Source: Massilia sp. Root133 (GTDB lineage: Bacteria > Pseudomonadota > Gammaproteobacteria > Burkholderiales > Burkholderiaceae_D). From it: a stretch of DNA of 64,000 bases. The notes beneath the pieces were generated by a model. The model searched no databases, was not told where the DNA came from, and was given only the letters and a program-made list of their open reading frames with translations. The stretch is from NCBI RefSeq assembly GCF_001426525.1, contig NZ_LMEW01000034.1, positions 202,190 to 266,189 on the forward strand. Direction: 5' to 3'. A program made the position numbers and the translations under genes. Shown here one piece after another: positions 8,603 to 17,915 of this stretch (positions within the stretch are counted from its first letter, which is position 1; every line of letters begins with the position of its first letter).

Positions 8603-11600
8603 TCAGACAAGAATCTGGTGCAACTCCTCGAGACTGACGGGTTTCGTCAGATGGTGGGAAAACCCCCGGGTGTGCGTCTGGCGCCGGTCGGCGTCCTGCC
8701 CCCAGCCAGTCAGCGCGGCGATCCGCACGCCGGCGAAGCGTTCGTCCTGGCGCAGGCGGCGCGCGACTTCGTAACCGTCCATGCCGGGCATGCCCAGGTC
8801 GAGCAGGACACTGGTGGGCTGGAACGAGTCGGCCATCGCCAGCGCGGCGCGGCCGTCGTACACGACGCGGACCTCGGCGCCGTCCGCTTCGAGCAGTAAC
8901 CCGAGCGTATCGGCGGCATCGCGGTTGTCGTCCACGACGAGGATGCGCTGGCCGTGGAATGGTGCGGCGGGACGCGCCTGGCCCAAGGGTGGCGCGTCGT
9001 CGTCGACGTCGCGCTCGGGCGCGAGCGGCAGCCGCACGATGAATTCGCTGCCCTGGCCCGGCCCCGCGCTGCGCGCCTCGACGGTGCCGTGGTGCATCTC
9101 GACGAGGCTGCGCACCATCGTCAGGCCGATGCCGAGGCCGCCCTGCCCTTTCCCCGCGGACCGGTGGGCCTGGGCGAACATGTCGAACACGCAGGGCAGC
9201 GCATCAGCCGGAATGCCGATGCCCGTGTCGCGCACGGTGGCGACGACCTGGCCGTCCTCGCGCCGCGCGTCGAGCCAGATGCGCCCGCCCGTGTCCGTGT
9301 ACTTGGCGGCGTTGTTGAGCAGGTTCGCAAACACCTGCGTCAGGCGCACGCGGTCGGCCTCGAGGACGAGCGGCTGCTCCGGCAGCGCGACGGCGAGCTG
9401 GTGGCCGGCCCGGTCGATCATCGGCTGGCTCGTCTCGACGGCGCCGTGGACGATCTCGGCGAACGGCACCCGCTCCAGCTTCAGCTCGATCTTGCCGCGC
9501 GTAATGCGCGACACTTCCAGCAGGTCGTCGACGAGGCGCGCCATCTGCTTCACCTGCCGCCCCACCATCTCGACCACGCGGTCGGCCTGGCGCCGGCCGT
9601 CGGGACGGCTCATCAGCTGCACCGCGTTGCTGATCGGGGCCAGGGGATTGCGCAGTTCGTGGGCCAGCGTCGCAAGGAACTCGTCCTTGCGACGATCGGC
9701 CTCCTTTAGGGCCTCCTCGGCCTGCACGGCCCCCGTGATGTCGAGCGAGATGCCGACATAGCCACGGTGTTCGCCATCGCCCGAATGCCAGGGCGACGCA
9801 TGGGATTCGAACCAGTGCCGGCTGCCGTCCTTCACGACCGTCTGGACACGCTGGGTGTAGGCACCGCGCGTGCGGATCCCGTCGTACACGTCGCGCAGGT
9901 ACGCGTCCATGTCGGCCGGCCGTGTGATGCTCTTCCAGCCGGTCTTGCCGTCCTCCGCAATCACGGCGTCCGTCACGCAGCGCTGGTTCAGGTAGATGAC
10001 ATTGCCGTCCGTGTCGAACTGGTACACGAGCGCGGGCGACGCGTCGGCCAGCGCGCGGAACCGCCCCTCGCTCTCGCGCAGCGCATCCTCTGCGCGCCTG
10101 CGCACGGTGATGTCGTGGAACAGGATCGCCACGCGCGGCACCTGGCGCCCGCCGACCGGGTACACGAAGAAGTCGTACCAGCTGGCCAGCGGCTGCGAGA
10201 AGCATTGCGAGCGGCTGGAGACGCCGGTGCGCACGACCTGGGCGCAGGCGTCCAGCCAGCACGGCTCGTGCTCGGGGCGCATGCGCAGCTGGCCCGGCCC
10301 CACGTAGGCGATGTTGGCCATGCGCACGGCGGCCGGATTCGCTTCCGCGTAATCGAGGCCGGCGGGCCGGCCCGTGTCGTCGAAGCGGACGGTCGCGAGG
10401 AGAAAACCTTCGTCCATGGCCTCGAACAGCATGCGGTAGCGCCGCTCGCTCTCCGCCAGCGCGGCCTGCGTGCGGCGGCGCTCGTCGACGTCGATGTGCA
10501 TGCCGACCCATTTGCGCACGCTCCCGTCGCGGTTGAACAGCGGCGCCGCGCGCGCATTCGTCCAGCGCCACCCGCCGGACGCCATCTGCACGCGGAACTC
10601 GGCGTTCAGGATGCGGCGCGTACCGACGGCCGCGCGCCATTCGCGCAGCGCGTAGGCGCGGTCGTCCGGATGCACGGCCTCGATCCAGCCCACGCCCAGC
10701 GACGCCGATTCCGCCTGGCCCGTATAGGTCGTCCAGGTGGGCGAACCGGTGACGACGCGGCCATGGGCATCCGTCTCCCACACGGTCTGCGCGAAGCCCT
10801 CGACCATCGCGCGGAACCGTTCCTCGCTCTCGGCGAGGCGCGCCTCCGTCTCCTTGTTCTCGGTAACGTCGATCACGAACAGCACGCAGCGCGCGTTCGC
10901 GCCGTCGCCCGAGATGCGCGCGGGCGCGAACAGGCCCCACCAGCGGCTGCCGTCCTTGCGCTTCATCTGCTTCGTGTACGGCAGCGTCACCCCCTTGTCG
11001 ATGAGGTCGCGCAGCGCGCGCGCCGACACGTCCCAGAACTCGGACGGCGTCATGTCGCGCCAGTTCGGCATCGTGCGCAATTCGGCGCGCGTGTAGCCCG
11101 TCATGCGCTCGAACGCGGCGTTGACGTCGTGCACGGTGCCGTCGATGTCGAAATACAGCACGCCGACGGTGCTGATGCTGAGGGTGGCGTCGATGAGGGC
11201 CTTGTGTTCGCGCAGCAGGCGCTCGGCCGCGCGGCTTTCCTCGACCTCGCGCTCCAGGTGCTCCTTGGTTGCCAGGACGGGCCGCAGGCGTTCCTCGACC
11301 TTGCGCTCGATGTCGCCGCCGCTCGCCTGGTGCGCGGCCGCGGCGAACGCGGCGCAGGTGCGCAGCCGGCGCAGGTCCTCGGCATCGAAATGCGCGCCGT
11401 CATCGGCCAGCACGGCCGCCAGCGCACCCGCGGCACCGCCGTGGAGATGCCACGGTACGCCGAGAAACTCGGCCACCGGCACCCCGCAGGCACGCAGCGA
11501 AGGCACCGTGTCGGCCGGCTGTTCCAGCAGCACGGCGCCGTCGGCGCGGATGACGGTGCCGCACGCGCACTCGTCCAGGCCCCAGCGCTCGCCCTCGTGC

Positions 11601-11896
11601 CCGGCGAGCGCGCCGGAGACGACGCACCAGCGCACGGTGCCGCCGTCGCTGCCGTCCGTTCCATCGCGCACCGCCACGACGACCGCATCGGCCCCGCACA
11701 GCGCACGCACGGCATCGGCCAGGAGCTGCAGCACATGCTCCGGCGTGTCGGCCAGCGCCTGCGCCAGCCGCGCCAGCACGGCGCTCTCGGCCGCGCCATC
11801 GCGCGCGGGCAGGTGCGCCGCGCGTTCGCGCAATACCGCTTCGACGACCTCGTCGTCGCGGGCTCCGGTCGCTGCGTCAAATGTCGAGTCGGCCAT
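8603..11896 (-). CDS. PAS-rich hybrid histidine kinase
   Basis: Cytoplasmic hybrid sensor kinase of about 1097 aa with no visible membrane segment. It has an N-terminal GAF-like region (about residues 20-190), a short coiled coil, and four PAS/PAC modules between about 230 and 735 (each with a DIT/DVTE-type PAC end). A HisKA domain follows with H-box FLATLAHELRNPLAPIS, then a HATPase domain (NLLNNAAKYTDTGG, DTGIGI, GGLGIGL). The C-terminal receiver (about 980-1097) has VVDDNRDAA, phospho-Asp in LLDLGMPGMDGYE, and LTKPVS. The start is uncertain. The ATG at 11894-11896 is preferred because a TTGGCG/17/TAATCT promoter-like pair lies just upstream, but in-frame ATG 11986 and TTG 11995 would extend it. 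It stands alone with no dedicated response regulator beside it. Confidence 0.88.
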   Translation of the reverse strand: MADSTFDAATGARDDEVVEAVLRERAAHLPARDGAAESAVLARLAQALADTPEHVLQLLADAVRALCGADAVVVAVRDGTDGSDGGTVRWCVVSGALAGHEGERWGLDECACGTVIRADGAVLLEQPADTVPSLRACGVPVAEFLGVPWHLHGGAAGALAAVLADDGAHFDAEDLRRLRTCAAFAAAAHQASGGDIERKVEERLRPVLATKEHLEREVEESRAAERLLREHKALIDATLSISTVGVLYFDIDGTVHDVNAAFERMTGYTRAELRTMPNWRDMTPSEFWDVSARALRDLIDKGVTLPYTKQMKRKDGSRWWGLFAPARISGDGANARCVLFVIDVTENKETEARLAESEERFRAMVEGFAQTVWETDAHGRVVTGSPTWTTYTGQAESASLGVGWIEAVHPDDRAYALREWRAAVGTRRILNAEFRVQMASGGWRWTNARAAPLFNRDGSVRKWVGMHIDVDERRRTQAALAESERRYRMLFEAMDEGFLLATVRFDDTGRPAGLDYAEANPAAVRMANIAYVGPGQLRMRPEHEPCWLDACAQVVRTGVSSRSQCFSQPLASWYDFFVYPVGGRQVPRVAILFHDITVRRRAEDALRESEGRFRALADASPALVYQFDTDGNVIYLNQRCVTDAVIAEDGKTGWKSITRPADMDAYLRDVYDGIRTRGAYTQRVQTVVKDGSRHWFESHASPWHSGDGEHRGYVGISLDITGAVQAEEALKEADRRKDEFLATLAHELRNPLAPISNAVQLMSRPDGRRQADRVVEMVGRQVKQMARLVDDLLEVSRITRGKIELKLERVPFAEIVHGAVETSQPMIDRAGHQLAVALPEQPLVLEADRVRLTQVFANLLNNAAKYTDTGGRIWLDARREDGQVVATVRDTGIGIPADALPCVFDMFAQAHRSAGKGQGGLGIGLTMVRSLVEMHHGTVEARSAGPGQGSEFIVRLPLAPERDVDDDAPPLGQARPAAPFHGQRILVVDDNRDAADTLGLLLEADGAEVRVVYDGRAALAMADSFQPTSVLLDLGMPGMDGYEVARRLRQDERFAGVRIAALTGWGQDADRRQTHTRGFSHHLTKPVSLEELHQILV

Positions 11897-12465
11897 GGTC
11901 GTCGAGTCTTGGTTGCCCACACCCTGCAACCCCAGATTACTTGACAATCCGATCAGCGCCAATCGAATTTCAATCGTGCCCGCCATGTTTAACAATATTT
12001 AACGAATTCCGGGGCACGGACGAATGAAATGGTGGTGCGCCTGCCAAATCAAGGTATTTGAACGGCCAGCTTCCCGCTACACGATATAAAGAAGATAGCG
12101 ATAACAGGCACCGCGAAAATTTTCATTTGACCTGCAATGATTACGAACGATCAGCGCACCGGGTCGGGTACACCCGGCGCGCGCTCCAGTTCGTCCAGCC
12201 GCACGGGCTTGTTCAGGTGCAGGTCGAACCGGGCCGCCAGCGCCCGGCGATCGCCGATCCCAGGATCACGGGCAGGAAACCGACAGCCGTATGCACATCA
12301 TGATTTCCGATCACGAAAATCCGAATCTTCTGATTGCAACTTCTGCAAGTTTGAAACAGCTCGCGCGCACGCAAAAAAACGCATAACGCCTGTCAGTACA
12401 GGCGATACGCGTGTTGCATCATGCCTGGCTCTGGCGTAGCATCCACGCTTTGCCGGACCCTTTCC
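11897..12465. other. Intergenic region between the hybrid kinase and the POT transporter
   Basis: About 570 bases without an intact gene. It contains the upstream region of the kinase, an AT-richer stretch (12000-12150) with no reading frame I can support, the receiver-domain remnant at 12151-12294, and a perfect small inverted repeat (CGCCTGT/ACAGGCG, 12387-12404). The inverted repeat lies 60 bases before the transporter start and beside a run of seven A. The repeat could be an operator or a terminator read on the minus strand. Confidence 0.6.
12151..12294 (-). pseudogene. Remnant of a response-regulator receiver domain (C-terminal end)
   Basis: Reading the minus strand from 12294 to the TGA at 12151-12153 gives 47 codons whose middle is ALAARFDLHLNKPVRLDELE. 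This is the alpha4-beta5-alpha5 end of a receiver domain, including the conserved Lys-Pro, and matches in style the ends of the two intact hybrid kinases here (HLTKPVSLEEL; RYLVKPVGAAAL). An in-frame TGA at 12298-12300 and unrelated sequence upstream show that the rest of the gene is gone. I infer a decayed paralogue of the neighbouring hybrid kinase or a lost response regulator. Confidence 0.6.
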
Positions 12466-13968
12466 ATGAAAACAGAAATCCTTCCCCTCCCCACGCAATC
12501 CCGTTCCTTCCTCACCATCGCCCTGATAGAGATGTGGGAACGCTTCGGGTACTACGGCATGCAGGCGCTGATCGTGTACTTCATGGTCCAGCGCCTCGGC
12601 TTCGACGACAGCCGCGCCAACCTCGTCTGGAGCGCCGCCGCGGCGCTGATCTACGTCTCGCCCGCGATCGGCGGCTGGATCGGCGACAAAGTCCTCGGCA
12701 CCAAGCGCTCGATGGTGCTGGGCGCCCTCGTCCTCACGGTCGGCTATGCGCTGATGGCCGTCCCCACCGAGAACACGTGGTTCCTGTTCTGCGCGCTGGG
12801 CGTCGTCGTCGTCGGCAACGGCCTGTTCAAGCCGAACACGGCGAACCTCGTGCGCAAGATCTACGAAGGCGACGATTCGAAGATCGACAGCGCGTTCACG
12901 CTGTACTACATGGCCGTGAACGTCGGCTCGACGATCTCGATGCTGGCCACGCCGTGGATCAAGGACTACGTCAACGCGACGTACGGCGGCGAGGTGGGCT
13001 GGCACATCGCGTTCGGCGCGTGCAGCGTCGGCCTCGTCGTCGGCCTGTTCAATGTGTTCCTCATGCGCGCGACGATCGCCCACGTGGGCTCGCTGCCGGA
13101 CGAACGCCCGCTCGACGTGGGCAAGCTGGCCGCCGTGCTGGCGGGCGGCGTCGTGATGGTCGGCGTGTCGGCCGTGATCCTCGAATACCGGACGCTGGCC
13201 CGCATCTTCGTCTACCTGGCCGGCCTCGTCGTGCTGGGCATCTTCATCCACCTGATCCGCAGAAGCGCGCCGAACGAGCGCGCCGGCCTGACGGCGGCCC
13301 TCGTGCTCACCCTGCAGTCCGTGTTCTTCTTCATCTTCTACCAGCAGATGTCGACGTCGCTGTCGCTGTTCGCGCTGCGCAACGTCGACCTGGAATTCAA
13401 CCTGCTCGGCGCGCACCTGTTCGACTGGTCGCCGGCCCAGTTCCAGGCGCTGAACGCCATCTGGATCATGGTGCTGTCGCCCGTGCTCGCCTGGGCCTAC
13501 AACACGGCCGGGCGCAGCGGCCGGGACTTGTCGATCGCCGGCAAGTTCGCGCTGGGCTTCTTCGCCGTGGCGCTCGGCTTCTTCGCGTACGGCGTGGCGG
13601 GCGCGTTCGCCGTCGGCGGCAAGACGTCGTCGTGGGTGATGGTCGCCGGCTACGGCCTGTATTCGCTGGGCGAGCTGCTCGTCTCCGGCCTCGGTCTCGC
13701 GATGGTGGCGCGCTACGTGCCGGCGCGCATGAGCGGCTTCATGATGGGCGCCTACTATGTCGCCACCGGCATCTCGCAATACCTGGGCGGCGTCGTCGCC
13801 AACCTGGCCAGCGTGCCGAGCGACGTCACGGACCCCTTGCAGACCCTGCCCATCTACACGAGCCTGTTCAACAAGCTTGGCGTGGGTGCGCTCGTCTGCA
13901 CGGCGATCGCGCTGGCCGTGCTGCCCCTGATGCGCAAGCTGTCGGCCACGCACCACGCGCACAACTGA
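12466..13968 (+). CDS. POT/PTR-family proton-coupled di/tripeptide symporter
   Basis: Inner-membrane transporter, 500 aa, with about 12-14 hydrophobic segments. The diagnostic N-terminal motif EMWERFGYYGMQ (the ExxERFxYY proton/peptide site) is present near residues 22-33. It is followed by GGWIGDKVLGTKRSM (loop 2-3 motif), the PTR signature region GNGLFKPNTANLVRKIYE, and FYQQMSTSLSLFA in the later half. The ATG at 12466 gives the standard short N-terminus. It is likely a peptide uptake system of the DtpA/YjdL type; substrate preference is not deducible. A perfect hairpin follows it (13975-13996). Confidence 0.9.
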   Translation: MKTEILPLPTQSRSFLTIALIEMWERFGYYGMQALIVYFMVQRLGFDDSRANLVWSAAAALIYVSPAIGGWIGDKVLGTKRSMVLGALVLTVGYALMAVPTENTWFLFCALGVVVVGNGLFKPNTANLVRKIYEGDDSKIDSAFTLYYMAVNVGSTISMLATPWIKDYVNATYGGEVGWHIAFGACSVGLVVGLFNVFLMRATIAHVGSLPDERPLDVGKLAAVLAGGVVMVGVSAVILEYRTLARIFVYLAGLVVLGIFIHLIRRSAPNERAGLTAALVLTLQSVFFFIFYQQMSTSLSLFALRNVDLEFNLLGAHLFDWSPAQFQALNAIWIMVLSPVLAWAYNTAGRSGRDLSIAGKFALGFFAVALGFFAYGVAGAFAVGGKTSSWVMVAGYGLYSLGELLVSGLGLAMVARYVPARMSGFMMGAYYVATGISQYLGGVVANLASVPSDVTDPLQTLPIYTSLFNKLGVGALVCTAIALAVLPLMRKLSATHHAHN

Positions 13969-13974
13969 CCGCAT

Positions 13975-13996
13975 GGAGGCGCCGACCGGCGCCTCC
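13975..13996 (+). terminator. Strong hairpin after the peptide transporter
   Basis: GGAGGCGCC (13975-13983), loop GACC, GGCGCCTCC (13988-13996): a perfect 9-bp GC stem 7 bases after the stop codon. There is no U-tract, so termination strength is uncertain; it may act mainly as a 3'-end stabiliser. Confidence 0.5.
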
Positions 13997-14070
13997 CGGG
14001 CTCAAGCGCCGCATCTTTCATGAGAAGGGTGTCAATACGACATGGCGCCAACTTGGCAAAACGTTTCGGC

Positions 14071-14098
14071 TTGTTGCAAAATGGAAATATGTTATATT
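14071..14098 (+). promoter_or_regulatory. Promoter-like pair before the PhnD-like gene
   Basis: TTGTTG (14071-14076) and TATATT (14093-14098) are 16 bases apart, about 46 bases before the start codon. The pair lies inside a short AT-rich island bounded by GTTGC and GCAAC, which could be an operator half-site pair; that part is speculative. Confidence 0.5.
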
Positions 14099-14144
14099 CG
14101 CAACATGCCGGCCGACACCTCCGCCGGCGCCACGTCAACGAGCC

Positions 14145-14996
14145 ATGTATCGTCCTTACTTCGTCCGCCCTCTCCTGGCCGTCGTGGCCTGCCTGTCCGC
14201 CGCCGGCGCCGTCCATGCCGCGCCGCCGGCCTACGATTTTTCGCCGGTCAACCAGTACAACCTGCAGGTGTCGGCCAGCTTCTGGAACCCGATCATCCGC
14301 TACGTGTCGCAGAAAAGCGGCGTCCGGCTGAATCTCAAGCTGGGCCGCACATCGGCCGATACGACGAGCTACGTGCTCACGCGCGAAGTCGACTTTGCGT
14401 TCACGAATCACCTGTTCAGCCCCGGCCGCGCCAGAATGGGTTGGACCGTGTTCGGCCGCCGCGACGCGCCGCCCGTGCGGGCGCAAATCGTCGTGCCGGC
14501 CGATTCGAACGTGATGACCCTGGCGCAACTGGCCGGCGAGTCCGTCGCCTTCCCGGGGCCGGAAGCGATGATCGCGTACAAGGTGGCGTATGCCCAGTTG
14601 CAGCGCCGGAACATCCCCGTCGACGTCGTCTTTGCGGGCAACATGGATGCCGCCTTTGCACAGATGTTCGCGGGCAAGGCGGTGGCGGCCGGCGCCAATT
14701 CGCAACTCGTGCAGAACTACCAGCGGCGCGAGCATAAATCGTTCCGCGTGCTGTGGAGTTCGGAACCGTTCAACGATCTCGCGCTGATGGCGTCGCCGCG
14801 CGTGCCGGCCGACCAGGTGCGCGCCGTCGCCCAGGCCTTCATCGGCATGGACAAGGACCCGGAAGGCCGCCGCATCCTCGCGGCCGCCACCGAACTCGTG
14901 CATGCCGAGGCGCCGCTCGCCTTCGTCGCGGCCAGCGACGCCGACTATGCCGGCTACCGCGCGTTCTACGCGGATGCGCCGCCGAACGTGCGCTGA
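14145..14996 (+). CDS. PhnD-like periplasmic substrate-binding protein
   Basis: 283-aa exported protein of the phosphate/phosphite/phosphonate-binding (PhnD-like) class. The signal peptide is clear: basic start MYRPYFVRP, hydrophobic LLAVVACLSAAGA, cleavage after VHA. The mature part has the periplasmic type-II fold signatures: DYTSYVLTREVDFAF-like region (here TTSYVLTREVDFAFTNH), LAQLAGESVAFPGPEAMIAYK and a distal VLWSSEPFNDLALMA. No ABC permease or ATPase is nearby. Instead, four bases after its stop begins a membrane GGDEF-EAL protein, so I infer it works as a periplasmic ligand sensor for that protein rather than in import. A true transport role is not excluded. Confidence 0.8.
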   Translation: MYRPYFVRPLLAVVACLSAAGAVHAAPPAYDFSPVNQYNLQVSASFWNPIIRYVSQKSGVRLNLKLGRTSADTTSYVLTREVDFAFTNHLFSPGRARMGWTVFGRRDAPPVRAQIVVPADSNVMTLAQLAGESVAFPGPEAMIAYKVAYAQLQRRNIPVDVVFAGNMDAAFAQMFAGKAVAAGANSQLVQNYQRREHKSFRVLWSSEPFNDLALMASPRVPADQVRAVAQAFIGMDKDPEGRRILAAATELVHAEAPLAFVAASDADYAGYRAFYADAPPNVR

Positions 14997-15000
14997 CGCG

Positions 15001-17871
15001 ATGACATTCTCCCCGCTCCTGCGCGTCATGCGCATCATTCCGGCGCTGCCGCGCTCCCTCGTCGGCCGCGTGTTCACCGTGTTCAGCCTCACCCTGCTGC
15101 TGTCGATGGGGACGGGCCTGGGCCTGTTCTACCGCTACCAGTTCCTGCAGCACATCGAGGAAACACAGGACACCGCGCTGACGCTCGTCGAGGTGGCGAC
15201 GCAGACGATCGAGGACAGCGTCGTGATCGGCGACTACGACACCGTCAAGCGCACCCTGGGCAAGATGCTGTTCCAGTCGCCGTTCAAGCGCGCCGAATTC
15301 ATCGACGTGGGCGGCGGCACGATCCGCGTGGACGCACCGCGCGTGACGCGCGCGCTGGCGCCGCGCTGGCTGACTGCGCGCATCGCCGCCAAGCTGTACG
15401 ACGTCAACCGCATCGCCAATCTGGGCGGCAAGGACTACGGCGTCGTGCGCCTGCAGTTCGACGAGGAAAAGCTGGCGGCCCAGGTATGGAGCCTCGTGCT
15501 GGAGACCGCCGGCGTGGCGTTCGTCGTGTTCGTCGCGAGCCTCGTCCTGATGCGCACCCTCGTGCGCCGCTGGCTCGACAACCTGGGCCGCCTGCGCTCG
15601 TTCGAGCACGACGTGGCCGCGGGCCGCGTCACGGCCGAGGCGGCGCTGCTGGCCGACGCGCCGACCGAGATCCAGGAAGCGATCCGCGCCGTCAACCGCA
15701 GCGCGGCGAGCCTGCGCGACCAGTTCGGCCAGCGCATCGATTCGCTGATGAACTCCCTCATGCAGCACAAGAGCGCGATGGACCAGGCCGCGATCGTGTG
15801 CGAGGCCGACGCGGCCGGCGCGATCACCGGCGTCAACGACCTGTTCGTGACGAGCAGCGGCTTCACCCGCCCGGATGTCGTGGGGCAGCGCCTGGCCGAC
15901 GTGGGCCGCCCGGCCGGCGCGCGCCTGCCGTGGCAGCCGTCGGACCGCGTGTGGAACGGCGAGGTCGTGATCGCGGGACGCCACGGCCGGCGCCACTGGT
16001 ACCGCACCATCGTACCGATGTTCGCGGCGCCCGGCACGGTCGAGCGCTACATCTGCATCGACATCGACATCACGGAACGCAAGGAATTCGAGCGCACGAT
16101 CGTCGAGAACGCGCAGCGCCAGACCCTGATCGCGGAGCTCGGGCGCAAGGCGCTGGCCGCGAACGGCCTCGACGACCTGTTCGCGGATGCCGCCGACGCC
16201 GCCGCGCGCGGCCTCGGCGCGGCCTGCGCCGCGCTGTTCGAAACGGGACCGGACGGCATGCGGGTGCGCGCGGGCGCGGGCCGGCTGGCGCAGTCGACGG
16301 GCCTGCAGCTGGCGGGCCCGCACGGCGACGCGCACGTTGCCGCGCATGGCACCGATGCGGCGCTGCGCCCCTGGTTCGCGCCGCTGGCGGCCCTGCACGG
16401 GATCGACACGGGCATCGACACGGCCATCGTGTGCGGCGAGCGCACCTTCGGCCTGCTGGGCGTGTACGCCGCGCGCCCGCGCCGCTTCGGGGCCGACGAC
16501 GCCAACTTCCTGCACGGCGTGGCCAACATCGTCGCCACCGCCGTCGAGCGCCAGGAAGCGCGCAACCGCCTGACTTACCTGGCGCAGTACGACCCGCTCA
16601 CGAGCCTGCCGAACCGGCGCCGTCTCGCGCACAGCCTGGAAGACGCGATCGCCGCCGCCGCGCGTGCACAAGGCCGCGCGGCCGTCATGTTCATCGACCT
16701 CGACCGCTTCAAGAACGTCAACGACATGCTCGGCCACGGCGTCGGCGACCAGCTGCTCGTGCAGGCGGCGAAACGGCTGTCGGCCTGCGCGCGCGCCGAC
16801 GACGTCGTGGCGCGCCTGGGCGGCGACGAATTCGCGCTCGTGCTGCCCGCGCTGGACGACGACGGCATCGCCGCCGGCATCGGCGCCCGCGTCATCGAGG
16901 CGCTGGCGCAGCCGTTCTATCTGGCAGGGCAGCAGCTGTTCGTGTCGGCCAGCGTGGGCATCGCCACGTATCCCGAGAACGGCCGCGACGCCGAGACCCT
17001 GCTGAAGAACGCCGACACGGCGATGTACGGGGCCAAGAACGGCGGCCGCAACAACTACCAGTTCTACGTCGCGGAGATGCACGAGAACGCGACGCAGCGC
17101 CTGCAGACGGAAACGCAGTTGCGCCAGGCGCTGGAGCGCGGCGAATTCCTGCTGCACTACCAGCCGAAGCTCGACCTGGCGACCGGCACCATCAGCGGCT
17201 TCGAGGCGCTGCTGCGCTGGAACCATCCGCAGCGCGGCCTCGTGCCGCCGCTGGAATTCATCGCCATCCTCGAGGACACGGGCCTGATCCTGCCGGTCGG
17301 CGAATGGGTGATCGGCGAAGTGTGCCGCCAGCTGAAGGCATGGCAGGCGCAGGGCATGGCCGTGCGGCCGGTGGCGATCAACCTGTCCGCGCGCCAGCTG
17401 CAGCAGGCGGATCTCGCGGGTGCCGTCGAGCGCATCGTCGCGCGCGCCGGCGTCGACCCGGCGCTGCTGGAATTCGAACTGACGGAATCGATGCTGATGG
17501 CGAACCCGGAGGCTGCTGTCGAGATCCTCGCGCGCATCAAGGCCCTCGGCATGCGCCTGTCCGTGGACGATTTCGGCACCGGCTATTCGAGCCTCGCCTA
17601 CCTGAAGCGGTTCCCGCTGGACGCGCTCAAGATCGACCGCACCTTCGTGCGCGACCTGCCGGACGATCCGGACGACGCCGCCATCACGAAGGCCGTGATC
17701 CGGCTCGCGCACAGCCTCAGCCTGAAGGTCGTGGCCGAGGGCGTCGAGAACGTGGACCAGCTGCGCGAGCTGGAACAGTACGGGTGCGACCAGATCCAGG
17801 GCTATTACGTCAGCCGACCCGTGCCGGCCCAGGCGTGCGAAGCGCTGCTGGCCGGGACCGCGATGGCCTAG
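15001..17871 (+). CDS. Membrane-bound PAS-GAF-GGDEF-EAL cyclic-di-GMP enzyme
   Basis: 956 aa. TM1 is about residues 20-43 and TM2 about 167-187, enclosing a periplasmic domain of about 120 residues. A HAMP-like linker follows, then PAS (about 260-360) and GAF (about 375-520). The GGDEF domain has an intact GGDEF motif at 607-611 and an inhibitory-site RADD (R598xxD601) exactly five residues upstream. The EAL domain has EALLRW from 735, DDFGTGYSSLAYL, LKIDRTFV and VAEGVEN. Both cyclase and phosphodiesterase active sites look complete, so it may be bifunctional, with GTP or product control. It starts four bases after the PhnD-like gene, suggesting that the periplasmic protein reports ligand to its periplasmic domain. 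Confidence 0.9.
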   Translation: MTFSPLLRVMRIIPALPRSLVGRVFTVFSLTLLLSMGTGLGLFYRYQFLQHIEETQDTALTLVEVATQTIEDSVVIGDYDTVKRTLGKMLFQSPFKRAEFIDVGGGTIRVDAPRVTRALAPRWLTARIAAKLYDVNRIANLGGKDYGVVRLQFDEEKLAAQVWSLVLETAGVAFVVFVASLVLMRTLVRRWLDNLGRLRSFEHDVAAGRVTAEAALLADAPTEIQEAIRAVNRSAASLRDQFGQRIDSLMNSLMQHKSAMDQAAIVCEADAAGAITGVNDLFVTSSGFTRPDVVGQRLADVGRPAGARLPWQPSDRVWNGEVVIAGRHGRRHWYRTIVPMFAAPGTVERYICIDIDITERKEFERTIVENAQRQTLIAELGRKALAANGLDDLFADAADAAARGLGAACAALFETGPDGMRVRAGAGRLAQSTGLQLAGPHGDAHVAAHGTDAALRPWFAPLAALHGIDTGIDTAIVCGERTFGLLGVYAARPRRFGADDANFLHGVANIVATAVERQEARNRLTYLAQYDPLTSLPNRRRLAHSLEDAIAAAARAQGRAAVMFIDLDRFKNVNDMLGHGVGDQLLVQAAKRLSACARADDVVARLGGDEFALVLPALDDDGIAAGIGARVIEALAQPFYLAGQQLFVSASVGIATYPENGRDAETLLKNADTAMYGAKNGGRNNYQFYVAEMHENATQRLQTETQLRQALERGEFLLHYQPKLDLATGTISGFEALLRWNHPQRGLVPPLEFIAILEDTGLILPVGEWVIGEVCRQLKAWQAQGMAVRPVAINLSARQLQQADLAGAVERIVARAGVDPALLEFELTESMLMANPEAAVEILARIKALGMRLSVDDFGTGYSSLAYLKRFPLDALKIDRTFVRDLPDDPDDAAITKAVIRLAHSLSLKVVAEGVENVDQLRELEQYGCDQIQGYYVSRPVPAQACEALLAGTAMA

Positions 17872-17915
17872 TTTCGGCTACACTGGAGGGATTCCTCCGT
17901 TTCGACAATCCCACG

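Noticed and set aside
8966..11944. Long plus-strand frames opposite the PAS hybrid kinase
   Set aside because: They are antisense to well-defined kinase, PAS and receiver motifs and show no domain features.
14839..17712. A 950-codon minus-strand frame opposite the GGDEF-EAL gene
   Set aside because: Shadow frame with no start site, no domains and low-complexity Arg/Val/His composition.
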